64,000 nt of DNA from Actinokineospora xionganensis (lineage in GTDB: Bacteria > Actinomycetota > Actinomycetes > Mycobacteriales > Pseudonocardiaceae): positions 1 through 64,000 of the forward strand of contig NZ_JABVED010000020.1 in assembly GCF_014323725.1 (NCBI RefSeq), in the 5' to 3' direction. Made by a program: the position numbers and the translations under genes. Shown in pieces: positions 27,256 to 36,089 of this stretch (the stretch's first letter is position 1; the number at the start of each line of letters is the position of its first letter). The notes under the pieces were generated by a model. That model made no database searches and was not told the origin of the DNA. It saw only the letters and a program-made list of their open reading frames with translations.

Positions 27256-27759
27256 TCAGTGGGCGATCATCTTCTGCCACTCGGCTTCGATGATCTTCCA
27301 GCGCACCAGGTTGTGGCGGGCGTCGGCGAGAGCGTCGTGCGCGTCGTTGGGCGGGGTGGGCAGGTAGGGCTTGCCGACGTCCTCCCAGCGCTGCCGCAGT
27401 TCCCGGGTGAATCGGGGGATCTCCCGCGGCAGCGCGGGCATGGCGCCCCAGAGCTGGCCGAGGACGACGTGGTCGTAGGCACCGAACCAGGCCCAGAGCT
27501 CGATCTTGTCGCGCGTCTTGGGCGTGGTCAGGAATTCGAGCAGCCGCTTGCGGATGGTCGCGCGGTCACACCACGCCTTGTCCGCGGGCGAGGGCAGCTT
27601 GTCGAGGACGTTGTCGCGGACCCACTGGCCCGCCTTGTTCGGGTCGAACTCGGTGGAGACGGCGTAGAACTCGCGGCCGTTCTCGTCGACGACACCGATC
27701 GACACCAGGTCGATGGTCTTCCCGTCCTCGATGAATTCGGTGTCATAAAAGAATTTCAC
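27256..27759 (-). CDS. Rv2179c-type 3'-5' exoribonuclease
   Basis: A 167-residue RNase T-like (DEDD) exonuclease. The family opening MKFFYDTEFIEDGKTIDLVSIGVV contains D and E of motif I (DTEF); WAWFGAYDHVVLGQLWG is motif II with Asp; NDAHDALADARHNLVRWKIIE carries the motif III His-x4-Asp (HDALAD). In M. tuberculosis Rv2179c trims 3' overhangs of double-stranded RNA. Start ATG 27759. It follows the PlsC gene by 9 bases and probably shares its transcript. Confidence 0.93.
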   Translation of the reverse strand: MKFFYDTEFIEDGKTIDLVSIGVVDENGREFYAVSTEFDPNKAGQWVRDNVLDKLPSPADKAWCDRATIRKRLLEFLTTPKTRDKIELWAWFGAYDHVVLGQLWGAMPALPREIPRFTRELRQRWEDVGKPYLPTPPNDAHDALADARHNLVRWKIIEAEWQKMIAH

Positions 27760-27768
27760 CGCAGAAGC

Positions 27769-28524
27769 CTAGCTGGCCTCGGTCTCCGGGATTCGGGCGT
27801 CGCGCTTGAGCTGGGTCGGAACGTCGGTGACGGTCCCGGCCTCGTGGGCGGCCTGCAGCTCCTTGGCCTTCGCCGCGTACACGTCGACGTACTCCTGGCC
27901 GGAGAGCTCCATCAGGGCGTACATGATCTCGTCGGCGATGGACCGCTCGACGAACCGGTCGCCTTCGAGTCCCTCGTAGCGGGAGAAGTCGAGCGGCTTG
28001 CCGACCCTGATCCGGATCGGGTACGGCCGCCACATCTTCGAGCCGATCGGGTTCGCCTTGTCCGTGCCGAACATCGCGACCGGGATGACCGGCACGCCTG
28101 CCTGCAGCGCGATCCGGGCGATGCCGGTCTTGCCCTTGTAGAGCCTGCCGTCGGGCGAGCGGGTGCCCTCCGGGTAGATGCCCATGAGGTGGCCCTCGCG
28201 CAGTAGCCGCACGCCGGTGGCGATCGCGGCCTGGGCGGCGGACCCGCCGGAGCGGTCGATCGGGATCTGACCCACACCGGTGAAGAACAGCTTCTTGAGC
28301 TTGCCCTTGATCCCGGGCGCGGTGAAGTATTCGATCTTGGCTGGGAACGTGATCCGGCGGGAGACCTTCAGCGGGAGGAAGAACGAATCCGATACCGCGA
28401 GGTGGTTGCTCGCCAAGATCGCGCCGCCCTCGGCGGGAATGTTCTCCGCGCCTTCGATCTTGGGACGGAAGAACAGTCGCAGCAAAGGTCCCAGGAAGAC
28501 CCACTTGACCAACCAGTACACCAC
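27769..28524 (-). CDS. plsC: PlsC-type lysophospholipid acyltransferase
   Basis: A 251-residue 1-acyl-sn-glycerol-3-phosphate acyltransferase. The active motif HxxxxD is in ILASNHLAVSDSFFLP, and the second signature is YPEGTRSPDGRLYKGKTG. The N-terminus VVYWLVKWVFLGPLLRLFFRPKIEG is a membrane-entering hydrophobic region. GTG 28524 was chosen (GGGAG 10 bases upstream) over the frame's extension to 28620, which lacks similarity. The role is phosphatidate formation in membrane lipid synthesis. The location matches Rv2182c. Its start faces the esterase gene. Confidence 0.9.
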   Translation of the reverse strand: MVYWLVKWVFLGPLLRLFFRPKIEGAENIPAEGGAILASNHLAVSDSFFLPLKVSRRITFPAKIEYFTAPGIKGKLKKLFFTGVGQIPIDRSGGSAAQAAIATGVRLLREGHLMGIYPEGTRSPDGRLYKGKTGIARIALQAGVPVIPVAMFGTDKANPIGSKMWRPYPIRIRVGKPLDFSRYEGLEGDRFVERSIADEIMYALMELSGQEYVDVYAAKAKELQAAHEAGTVTDVPTQLKRDARIPETEAS

Positions 28525-28751
28525 GCGACCAGCGCTCCCGTTCTCCCCTGATTCCCACCCGAGCCTACGAACCCCCGGTGGCCGGCACAACGCTACGGCC
28601 AAGCGGTAACACGAACGCACCGAGGCGAGACACCCAAGTCATCCGAGTACACAACGACGAAACCACGGGCACGGATCCGGTCACCGAAGCGCCAGTTCGT
28701 GCGACTATGGCCACATCCCAGGCTCACCGAGCTGATCATAGGAGGAGCGGG

Positions 28752-29513
28752 GTGCCCGCTATCGAAGGCGCGCAGGCCTACGCGCACGATGGGTCCACCG
28801 AGATCGGTGTGCTGCTCAGCCACGGTTTCACCGGCTCGCCGTTCAGCATGCGCCCGTGGGCCGACCACCTGGTCGCCCAGGGCTACAGCGTCCGGGTGCC
28901 GCTGCTGCCCGGCCACGGCACGCGCTGGCAGGACATGAACCGCACCGGCTGGCCCGACTGGTACGCCACGGTGTCGGACTCCTTCGCCGAACTGCGCGAA
29001 CGCTGCGACCAGGTCTTCGTCTTCGGCCTGTCCATGGGCGGGGCCCTGTGCCTGCGGCTCGCGGAGGAGCACGGGGACGCGATCGCCGGGGTGGTGCTGG
29101 TCAACCCGTCGATCATGACCTTGCGCAAGGAGATCCGGTTCGTCGGGATGCTGTCCAAGATCGTCCCGTCGGTGCCCCCGATCAGCGACGACATCGCCCT
29201 GGCGGGAGTCAGCGAGTACGCCTACCCGCGAACGCCGCTGCGCGCGATGGCGAGCCTGACCAAGTTCTGGGCGCTCGTGCGGCAGGACCTGGCCAAGGTC
29301 GCCCAGCCGCTGCTGGTGCTGCACTCGGCGGTCGACCACGTGGTGGAGCCGGAAAACTCCCACGAGATCCTGCGCGGCGTGTCCAGCACGGATGCCACCG
29401 AGGTGGTCCTGGAGAACAGCTTCCACGTCGCCACCCTCGACCACGACGCCCCACTGATCTTCGACTCCAGCGTCGAGTTCGTCCGCCGGGTAAGCGCAGG
29501 TGAGCGAGTGTGA
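28752..29513 (+). CDS. Alpha/beta-hydrolase, carboxylesterase type
   Basis: A 253-residue serine hydrolase of the Est30/monoacylglycerol-lipase group. IGVLLSHGFTGSPFSMRPWADHLVAQGYSVRVPLLPGHG contains the oxyanion HGFTGSP; the nucleophile elbow is FGLSMGGAL (GxSxG); the acid is in LVLHSAVDHVVEPENS; the base His is in NSFHVATLDHD. The GTG at 28752 follows ATAGGAGGAGCGG, a strong ribosome site, so the extension to 28578 was dropped. The TGA overlaps the start of the next gene (GTGA). A lipid ester substrate is likely but not shown. Confidence 0.9.
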   Translation: MPAIEGAQAYAHDGSTEIGVLLSHGFTGSPFSMRPWADHLVAQGYSVRVPLLPGHGTRWQDMNRTGWPDWYATVSDSFAELRERCDQVFVFGLSMGGALCLRLAEEHGDAIAGVVLVNPSIMTLRKEIRFVGMLSKIVPSVPPISDDIALAGVSEYAYPRTPLRAMASLTKFWALVRQDLAKVAQPLLVLHSAVDHVVEPENSHEILRGVSSTDATEVVLENSFHVATLDHDAPLIFDSSVEFVRRVSAGERV

Positions 29514-29971
29514 TCAACCGCCCGGGCGACGGCCCAGAAGACGTGGACGCGGCCTTCGCCGAGATCATCGCCGACCTCGAACGCGAAGGAATCGGCCGCG
29601 ACGTCGAACAGCGGCGAGCGGACACGGTCCAGGAGGAACCGGAACTCCCACCGGCGCCACCGCCCCCGGCCACCGCATCGGCCTGGCGCGGCCACGAAAC
29701 CGACTTCGACTGGGCAGGCGACGACGACCCTGGCGGTTACGAACCACCGGAACCACCCCCCTTGCCGAAACTGCGCCCGCTGACAATCATCGCCATCGTT
29801 TTGCTGGTGATCGGCGTGGTACTGCTGGTACTGCCCAACATCATCGGTCTGGATCCGCGAATCGCCACACCTATCGCGTTGATCTCACTCGCGGGCGGGA
29901 TCGGGTTTTTGCTCATGCGGGTACGCAAGACTCCACCCGATTTTGACGAAGACGACGGGGCGCAGGTTTAG
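29510..29971 (+). CDS. Actinobacterial membrane protein, two helices
   Basis: A 153-residue protein: an acidic, proline-rich cytosolic half (about 1-80) and two membrane helices, LRPLTIIAIVLLVIGVVLLVLPNIIG and IATPIALISLAGGIGFLLMRV, with an acidic tail DFDEDDGAQV. The N-terminus (DVDAAFAEIIADLEREG) is recognisable among actinobacterial conserved membrane proteins at this locus (DUF308-like or Rv2183c-like, by position only). The GTG start at 29510 overlaps the esterase stop, so translation is coupled. Function is unknown. Confidence 0.75.
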   Translation: MINRPGDGPEDVDAAFAEIIADLEREGIGRDVEQRRADTVQEEPELPPAPPPPATASAWRGHETDFDWAGDDDPGGYEPPEPPPLPKLRPLTIIAIVLLVIGVVLLVLPNIIGLDPRIATPIALISLAGGIGFLLMRVRKTPPDFDEDDGAQV

Positions 29972-30068
29972 GCCCAGGCAAAGCCAAAGCCCCCACCTCC
30001 CATAGCCGCACCAGACAACCCAAGCGCACGGCAAACATCCGGCCGCGCGCGCCGTGCACCAGCCCCGA

Positions 30069-31001
30069 TCAACCGAGCCCGCAGGCGAGCGCGGCCCCCA
30101 CCAAGCCGGCGTCATCCCCAAGATGCCCGATCCGCAATCGAGCCAACGGCCGATGCCCCGCACCAGTCACAACAGCCCGATAACGATCCCGAGCGTCATC
30201 CAGAAACAACGGCCCGGACTCCGAAACCCCGCCCGCGATCACAATCAGCTCGGGGTCGTATACGTCAGCCACCAACGCCAACCCCTCCCCCAACCACTTC
30301 GCGAGATCAGCCATCGCCAGCAACGCCACCGGATCGCCCTCACGAGCCGCGGCGGCCACCTTCCGCCCGGTCAACGCCCGAGAGTCCCGAGCCGCTTCCC
30401 GCACCAGCGTCGACGAAGGATGCCGGGACAGGAGATCCACAGCGGTCGCGCTCAGCGCCGTCCCACTGCAGTACCGCTCCCAGCACCCGGACTTCCCACA
30501 CGGGCACGGCCGCCCACCCGGCATCAACCGCAGGTGCCCGAGCTCAGGCGCCACCCCGTGCGCTCCCCGGAACAGCTTCCCGTCGATCAACAAAGCACCG
30601 CCGATGCCCGTGCCGATCGCGATCAGCAGCCCGACGCGCGCCCCGCGAAGAGCGCCGAAGTGGTACTCGGCCAGAGCGGCGGCGTTGGCGTCGTGCTCCA
30701 GGACAACCGGCAGCCCGATACGCGAAGCAATGCGATCTGCGACCGGTGCCGCGCGCCAAGCCAGGTGCGGCGCGAACATCACCGAGCGGCGGTCGTTGCC
30801 GATGAAACCCGCCACCGCGAGCCCCACGGCGCTCACCTCGTGCTCGCGCCGGAGGGTCTCGATGGTGGAGCAGATCACGTCCTCCAACTCGGCCTCGCCG
30901 CTCGGCGTCGAGCCGCGGGCCGTGTCGAGCACCGAGCCGTGGGCGTCCACCACACCCGCCCGGACGCTGGTGCCGCCGACGTCGACACCGATGGCCGTCA
31001 C
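30069..31001 (-). CDS. glkA: ROK-family glucokinase
   Basis: A 310-residue ROK sugar kinase, probably ATP-dependent glucokinase. It has the phosphate motif AIGVDVGGTSVRAGVV, the substrate motif LEHDANAAALAEYHFGA (catalytic Asp in HDAN), GTGIGGALLIDGKLF, GHLRLM, and the zinc motif CPCGKSGCWE of ROK proteins. No N-terminal helix-turn-helix is present, so it is an enzyme rather than a repressor. The GTG at 31001 overlaps the stop of the small gene upstream (GTGA). In Streptomyces coelicolor glkA lies in a similar cluster and is needed for glucose repression; a similar role here is an inference from memory. Confidence 0.9.
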   Translation of the reverse strand: MTAIGVDVGGTSVRAGVVDAHGSVLDTARGSTPSGEAELEDVICSTIETLRREHEVSAVGLAVAGFIGNDRRSVMFAPHLAWRAAPVADRIASRIGLPVVLEHDANAAALAEYHFGALRGARVGLLIAIGTGIGGALLIDGKLFRGAHGVAPELGHLRLMPGGRPCPCGKSGCWERYCSGTALSATAVDLLSRHPSSTLVREAARDSRALTGRKVAAAAREGDPVALLAMADLAKWLGEGLALVADVYDPELIVIAGGVSESGPLFLDDARDRYRAVVTGAGHRPLARLRIGHLGDDAGLVGAALACGLG

Positions 31002-31393
31002 TCCGGGGTCATCCCCTTGCGCCGAACCACGATCCGCTGCACGCGCGCCGACGACGACGGGGGTGTGGGCTCCGGGCGGAACCCCGGCATGTGCGGCTCG
31101 GCCTCCGGCTCCCACCGGTCGGCCAGCACAGCGCGCAGGAGGGCGACGAGGTCGGCGACGCGGTCGAGTCCGCGGGTCGCCAGCTCCGACGGCTCGCCGC
31201 GCAGCAGGGCGATCAGCGCGCACACCGGGCACCACTGACAGGAGTCGGCGGGCGACACCGGCTCGTGTTCGTCGTGGGTGCTGACCGCGACCCGGTCGAG
31301 CCATGGGCCCGCGCGCTCGGCGACCGCGGCCATCAGCAGGCGTAGTTCGTCGGCCAGCCGTGACCCCGGGTCCTGTGTGGTCGTCTGCGTCAC
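30998..31393 (-). CDS. Small conserved protein upstream of glucokinase
   Basis: A 131-residue protein with two cysteines in QWCPVCALIALLRG, a compact helical body (LADELRLLMAAVAERAGPWLDRVAV) and a polar C-tail (RPEPTPPSSSARVQRIVVRRKGMTPE). It resembles, in size and position, the small gene in front of glkA in Streptomyces (SCO2127), which influences glucose repression; the match is by context and was not aligned. It overlaps both neighbours by four bases (ATGA upstream, GTGA downstream), so four genes from ArsA to glucokinase are tightly coupled. The CxxC pair could bind metal or thiols. Function is unknown. Confidence 0.75.
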   Translation of the reverse strand: MTQTTTQDPGSRLADELRLLMAAVAERAGPWLDRVAVSTHDEHEPVSPADSCQWCPVCALIALLRGEPSELATRGLDRVADLVALLRAVLADRWEPEAEPHMPGFRPEPTPPSSSARVQRIVVRRKGMTPE

Positions 31394-32553
31394 GGGCGCT
31401 CCTCCTGGCCGGGCGCGAAGCGCAGCACCAGACCGGCGCCGTCGGCCTCGGCGTCGATAACGGTGTAGCGCCGAAGCATAAGCGGCAGCGCCACAAGCCT
31501 GCGCACGCCGTCCACAGTGACCGCCAAATCGTCACCGACCCGCACCAGGTCCAGGTCGCAGCCGTCCAGGAGCGGCAGGGCGACCGTGAGCAGGTAGTCG
31601 TCGCCGTCGGCCCGCACCGACAGCAGCGGCACCCCCGGCCTGCGCAGACCGTCGAGCGGGTCGATACCCGCGTAGAGCTCGTCGGCGAGGTCGATCAACG
31701 CGCGCGCGCCGATCGGTTCGGCCGCGCGGTGTTCGACCACGTGCACCGACAGCGGGGTCGAGGCGTCCAATTCGGACAGCACGGCGTCCTGTTCGGACCG
31801 GCGGGTGCGCAGCCAGCTCGCCGCGGGTCCCCGCCACAGCCGGGCCTTGGGCACCAGCCGGTTGGCGATGAGCGCGTCCACATGCACCCCGCGCAGGGCG
31901 AGCGCCGCGAGCGTGCGGCGGGTCTCGGCGACGACGAGCCGCTCCGGGGTGAGCACGAGTCGCACGCTGGTCGTCGCCGGATCCGTCAGCACGTCACGCA
32001 GACCCGCCAGGTGCGTGGCCAGCGTGGCGATCGACTTGGCGGCGGACCGCAGCGGCGCGCTCGCGAGCATTCCCCGCGCGGAACCGAACACCCGGTCCAG
32101 ATACCCGGCGATCGCTTCCGGCAAAGCCAGCAGCCGCAACGTTTCCGCGGTGGGCCCGCAGTCGACGACGACCACCTCCCATGGACCGCTCTGGGCGAGC
32201 CTGGCCACTTCGGACAGCGCGAGCAACTCGTCCACGCCGGGCAGGACCGTGAGCTCCTCGGCGTCGAGTTCGTCGAGGCCCGCTCCCGCGAAGACACCGC
32301 GCAACTGGTCGCGCAGCTCCGGCCACGACCGGTCGACCAGCGACCGGGCGTCGACGTGCGCGGCGTAGAGCGAAGTGTCCACTTCGGACGGCTCGGCGCC
32401 CAGGACGGTGCCGAACGCGTCGGCGAGCGAGTGCGCGGGATCGGTGGACACCACCAGTGCCTTGCGGCCGGACGCGGCGATGCGGGCGGCCGTCGCCGCG
32501 GCCAGGGTCGTCTTGCCCACCCCGCCCTTGCCGGTGAAGAGCAGAATCCGCAC
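31390..32553 (-). CDS. ArsA/GET3-type ATPase (Rv2184c position)
   Basis: A 387-residue ATPase of the ArsA/anion-transporting family. The P-loop LLFTGKGGVGKTTLAAATAA is the deviant Walker A of the SIMIBI class; STDPAHSLADAF is switch I; VVVDCGPTAETLRLLALPE is the switch II region. Such ATPases work with membrane partners or with tail-anchored cargo; in actinobacteria their cargo is unknown, and no arsenic genes are near. The C-terminal domain (VRVGDDLAVTVDGVRRLVALPLMLRR) is the ArsA HSP20-like extra domain. Its ATG is 13 bases after the START-domain gene. Confidence 0.88.
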   Translation of the reverse strand: MRILLFTGKGGVGKTTLAAATAARIAASGRKALVVSTDPAHSLADAFGTVLGAEPSEVDTSLYAAHVDARSLVDRSWPELRDQLRGVFAGAGLDELDAEELTVLPGVDELLALSEVARLAQSGPWEVVVVDCGPTAETLRLLALPEAIAGYLDRVFGSARGMLASAPLRSAAKSIATLATHLAGLRDVLTDPATTSVRLVLTPERLVVAETRRTLAALALRGVHVDALIANRLVPKARLWRGPAASWLRTRRSEQDAVLSELDASTPLSVHVVEHRAAEPIGARALIDLADELYAGIDPLDGLRRPGVPLLSVRADGDDYLLTVALPLLDGCDLDLVRVGDDLAVTVDGVRRLVALPLMLRRYTVIDAEADGAGLVLRFAPGQEERP

Positions 32554-32566
32554 GCGTCGCCCTCCG

Positions 32567-33004
32567 CTACAGCGCTTCGACGCGGCGCTTGAGCTCCTTG
32601 AGCGCGGTGTCCATGATCACTTTCTCGGCCTTGCGGCGGAACAGGCCGATCATCGGCACCATCAGCTGCACGGACAGGGTGTAGGTGACCGTGGTCCGGC
32701 CGCCCTCCTCGCGCAGCGCGTAGCGGCCCTTCTGCGAGCGCTGCATCTGTCCCTTGACCAGCGTCCAGTCGACCGCGAGGCCGTCATCGGCCCAGGTGTA
32801 GGCCAGGGTGTAGACGTCCTTGAACACCCCGGCGTCAAGGGTGAAGGTGACTTCCTGCCCGCGGCCGTCGGCGTCACGGGAGAGCACTTCGCTCTGTTTG
32901 ACCGCCCCCGCCCACTCGGGATATGCCTCGAAATCTGCGATTACCGCCATGATCGCGTCCGCCGGGGCGTCGACGACGATGGACTGCGTGGACTCGTCGG
33001 CCAT
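32567..33004 (-). CDS. SRPBCC (START-like) family protein, Rv2185c position
   Basis: A 145-residue START-like protein (polyketide cyclase/dehydrase type). SIVVDAPADAIMAVIADFEAYPEWAGAVKQSEVL is the N-terminal helix-loop that opens the cavity; LPVQLMVPMIGLFRRKAEKVIMDTALKELKRRVE is the closing long helix. The cavity would bind a lipid or hydrophobic ligand. The size and position match Rv2185c (TB16.3). It starts 19 bases from the phosphoesterase stop and precedes the ArsA gene, so a lipid-handling link between them is possible. Confidence 0.88.
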   Translation of the reverse strand: MADESTQSIVVDAPADAIMAVIADFEAYPEWAGAVKQSEVLSRDADGRGQEVTFTLDAGVFKDVYTLAYTWADDGLAVDWTLVKGQMQRSQKGRYALREEGGRTTVTYTLSVQLMVPMIGLFRRKAEKVIMDTALKELKRRVEAL

Positions 33005-33023
33005 AGTTCCGCAGGTTACCCGG

Positions 33024-33812
33024 TCACCAGCTCAGGACGTACGGCCACCGGGTCCGCTGGAAGTGTCCGACGTTGGCGCACTCGGTGCGCCCCAGCCGCA
33101 TCCGGGCGGCGAGCGGCTGGTGGACGTGGCCGAACACCGACCAGCGAGGCCGCTGCCGGTGGATCAGGTCGATCAGCGCCGAGGATCCCAGTTCGGCGCG
33201 TCGCGCCATCACGTCGTAGGTCAGCTCGGGCACGTCCGGCGGGATGTGGCTGCACAGCACGTCGACGTCGACCAGTCGGTCGACCGCCTCGTCGAACTCC
33301 TCGGGCGTGCGTAGGTACGGCACGAACGGGCCGGTGCGCCGGGGCGCCACCCCGCGTGGGAGCAACGCGCCGCCGACGAAGCCGAACCGCAGCCCGCCCA
33401 TCTCGGCGACGTCGCCGTCGAGCACCTCGACGCCGTCACCGGCGAACTCGGGCCACAGGTGCGGGAGGTCGACGTTGCCGGGCGTGGCGTAGGTGGGCAC
33501 GGTCATCGCCGCGAACAGCGCCTTGTACTGGGTGCGGACGGCTTCCTCGACCACCCCGGCGGCGTCGTGCAGGGTCGACCACAGCTCGCGGGCGTACGCG
33601 GAGGCCTCGGCGGTGAGCCGCTCGCGGCGCAGCCCGGCGAACACCGCGACCTTCTCCGCGCCGAACACCATGCCGAGGATCCCGCGCGAGTGGTCGTGGT
33701 AGTCGACGAAGTCGATCAGGTCGCCGAGGACGATGAGCGCGTCGGCGCCTTGTCCGGCCCGGGCCAAGGCCTCGGCGTTGCCGTGAACGTCGGACACAAC
33801 ATGAACCCGCAC
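33024..33812 (-). CDS. Metallophosphoesterase
   Basis: A 262-residue calcineurin-like phosphoesterase. The dinuclear-metal motifs are present in order: DVHG (VVSDVHGN), GDLIDF (GDxxD), GNVD (GNxD/H), SHIPPD and GHVHQP. The size and the GNVDLPHLWPEF pattern mark it as a small cytosolic member. Its substrate (phosphodiester, nucleotide, protein phosphate) is unknown. It follows the SRPBCC gene at 33822 by nine bases and precedes the Rv2185c homologue, so a single leftward operon from 34202 to 30069 is likely. Confidence 0.9.
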   Translation of the reverse strand: MRVHVVSDVHGNAEALARAGQGADALIVLGDLIDFVDYHDHSRGILGMVFGAEKVAVFAGLRRERLTAEASAYARELWSTLHDAAGVVEEAVRTQYKALFAAMTVPTYATPGNVDLPHLWPEFAGDGVEVLDGDVAEMGGLRFGFVGGALLPRGVAPRRTGPFVPYLRTPEEFDEAVDRLVDVDVLCSHIPPDVPELTYDVMARRAELGSSALIDLIHRQRPRWSVFGHVHQPLAARMRLGRTECANVGHFQRTRWPYVLSW

Positions 33813-33821
33813 GGGTCTACA

Positions 33822-34202
33822 TTACGCGGACGCCGGCGCGCATCCCGGCGCTCGCCCGTCCTCCAGGACGGCCTTGAGCCCCAGCGCCACCGACTTCGCG
33901 GCGAGCTGGCGCGCGGTCATCTCCCGGCGCACGTTCTTGACCGGGCGGCCCTCGGGCAGGTCCGCCCGCAGGAAGTAGTGCACGACCGTGCCGTCGAGCA
34001 CCGGTTCGAGCCAGACCTCCATGGTCCCGACCAGCGCACCGCCCACGGTCCAGCGCAGGCCCTCGTCGCCCCGATCGGCGTACACCTCGAGGTCGAGGTC
34101 GGGCCAGTAGCGACGCCACGCGCCGGGATCGGCGAAGGCGGCGGCCACGATTTTCGGGGGCACCACGATGAACGTCTCGTCCACCACGTCGACATGCGGC
34201 AT
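33822..34202 (-). CDS. SRPBCC family protein (second START-like protein)
   Basis: A 126-residue START-like protein: HVDVVDETFIVVPPKIVAAAFADPGAWRRYWPDLDLEVY, then LRWTVGGALVGTMEVWLEPVLDGTVVHYFLRADL and a closing helix NVRREMTARQLAAKSVALGLKAVLE. The pattern is near DUF2505/SRPBCC proteins. The ATG at 34202 was chosen over 34244. It is the first gene of the leftward run and faces the fadD15-like gene across a shared 86-base promoter region. Ligand unknown. Confidence 0.8.
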   Translation of the reverse strand: MPHVDVVDETFIVVPPKIVAAAFADPGAWRRYWPDLDLEVYADRGDEGLRWTVGGALVGTMEVWLEPVLDGTVVHYFLRADLPEGRPVKNVRREMTARQLAAKSVALGLKAVLEDGRAPGCAPASA

Positions 34203-34288
34203 TCCCGCAGCATTCCATGTCACCCGGGGTGACCCGCGCGGCACAGGCCGGTAGGACTAATTTTGGGGGCGATCACGGGGAGGTCGAC

Positions 34289-36085
34289 GTGCGCGAATAC
34301 AGCGTGCCCGCCATCGGGGCAGTGGCCGACGAGGAAAGCCTCACCGACATGGTGTGGGCCAACGCCGAGCGCTTCGCCGACGCGGTGGCGTTCCGGCGGC
34401 GGGTGGACGGGTCGTGGATCGACGTCACCACCGCGGAGTTCGCCCAGCAGGTCGCGGCCGTGGCCAAGGGCCTGATCGGGTCAGGGCTGCGGGCGGGCGA
34501 CCGGGTGGCGCTGTTGTCGCGGACCCGGTACGAGTGGACGCTGCTCGACTTCGCCATCTGGGCCGCGGGCTGCGTGACCGTCCCCGTGTACGAGACCTCC
34601 TCGGCCGAGCAGATCGCGTGGATCCTGGGCGACTCCGGCGCGCGGGCGGTCGTGGTGGAGACCGAGGCCCACCGGCACACCGTGGAGCAGGTCGTCGACC
34701 GGCTCGCCGAGGTCGAGCACGTGTGGCAGATCGAGCCGGGCGGGGAACTCGACGCGGCGGTCGACGAGCTCACCGCCGCGGGCGCGGGCGTCAGCGACAA
34801 GGCCGCGCACGAGCGCAGGCTCGCGGTCCGCTCGTCGGACACCGCGACCCTGGTCTACACCTCGGGCACCACCGGCAGGCCCAAGGGCGTCGAGCTGACC
34901 CACCGCAACCTCCTGGCCGAGATCCGCGCGGACATCGCCGCGTTCCCGCAGCTCATGCGGCCGTCGAACGCGATGCTGGTCTTCCTGCCGCTGGCCCACG
35001 TGTTCGCCCGCGCCATCGCGCTGTGCTGCGTGTACTCCCGCACCACGCTGGGCCACCTGCCCGATGTCCGCGACCTGGTCGCCGATCTCGCGACGTTCCG
35101 CCCGTCGTTCATCGTCGCCGTGCCGCGGGTGTTCGAGAAGGTCTACAACTCCGCGAAGCAGCGGGCGCACGCCGCGGGCCGCGGCCGGGTCTTCGACCTC
35201 GCGGAGGAACTCGCGGTCGAATACAGCACCGCCCTGGACGGGCCGGGTCCGTCACTGGCACTGAAGGCGCGTCGGGCGGCGGCGAGCAAGGTCGTCTACA
35301 GCAGGCTGCGCGCGGTGTTGGGCGGCCGGTGCGTGGCCGCGATCTCGGGCAGCGCCCCGCTGGGCGATCACCTCGCGCACTTCTTCCGAGGCGTCGGGGT
35401 GCCCGTGTACGAGGGCTACGGACTCACCGAGACGTCGGCGGCCATCTGCGTCAACACCGAGCAGGCGTTCCGGGTCGGCACGGTCGGCAAGCCGGTCGCG
35501 GGCGCGTCGGTGCGCATCGCCGACGACGGCGAGATCCTGCTGTCCGGCGAGATGGTGTTCCGCGGATACTGGCGCAACCCGGCCGCCACCGCGGAGGTCC
35601 TCGACGACGGCTGGCTGCGCACCGGCGACCTCGGCGCCCTCGACGACGAGGGATTCCTGCGGATCACCGGCCGCAAGAAGGACATCATCGTGACCGCGGG
35701 CGGCAAGAACGTCGCCCCCGCGGTGCTGGAGGACCGGGTGCGCAGGCATCCGCTGGTCAGTCAGTGCGTGGTGGTCGGTGACCGGCAACCGTTCGTGGGC
35801 GCGCTGGTGACCCTCGACCCCGACTTCGTCTCGGTGTGGGCGGCGAGCCACGGCAAGCAGGTGGCCGTCGCCGACCTGGTGGACGACCCCGACCTGCGCG
35901 CGGAGATCCAGACGGCGGTGGACGAGGCGAACCGCGCGGTGTCGAAGGCGGAATCGATCCGCGAGTTCGTCATCCTGCCGCGCGACTTCACCGAGGCGGC
36001 GGGCGAGGTCACGCCCAGCATGAAGGTGCGGCGCGAGGCGATCACCAAGGCCTACGCCGAGGAGATCGCCGCCCTCTACGGCTGA
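34289..36085 (+). CDS. fadD15: Long-chain fatty acid-CoA ligase, FadD15 type
   Basis: A 598-residue AMP-forming acyl-CoA synthetase that activates long-chain fatty acids. ATP motif YTSGTTGRPKGVELTH; second signature YEGYGLTETSAAICVN; later motifs GEMVFRGYWRN, LRTGDLGALDDEGFLRITGRKKDIIVTAGGKNVAP. The catalytic Lys near the end is in PSMKVRREAITKAY. Length is that of AMP-dependent long-chain ligases. GTG 34289 follows GGGGAGG; the frame's extension to 34217 was dropped. In M. tuberculosis this place holds fadD15, beside pimB'. Confidence 0.92.
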   Translation: MREYSVPAIGAVADEESLTDMVWANAERFADAVAFRRRVDGSWIDVTTAEFAQQVAAVAKGLIGSGLRAGDRVALLSRTRYEWTLLDFAIWAAGCVTVPVYETSSAEQIAWILGDSGARAVVVETEAHRHTVEQVVDRLAEVEHVWQIEPGGELDAAVDELTAAGAGVSDKAAHERRLAVRSSDTATLVYTSGTTGRPKGVELTHRNLLAEIRADIAAFPQLMRPSNAMLVFLPLAHVFARAIALCCVYSRTTLGHLPDVRDLVADLATFRPSFIVAVPRVFEKVYNSAKQRAHAAGRGRVFDLAEELAVEYSTALDGPGPSLALKARRAAASKVVYSRLRAVLGGRCVAAISGSAPLGDHLAHFFRGVGVPVYEGYGLTETSAAICVNTEQAFRVGTVGKPVAGASVRIADDGEILLSGEMVFRGYWRNPAATAEVLDDGWLRTGDLGALDDEGFLRITGRKKDIIVTAGGKNVAPAVLEDRVRRHPLVSQCVVVGDRQPFVGALVTLDPDFVSVWAASHGKQVAVADLVDDPDLRAEIQTAVDEANRAVSKAESIREFVILPRDFTEAAGEVTPSMKVRREAITKAYAEEIAALYG

Positions 36086-36089
36086 CCGA

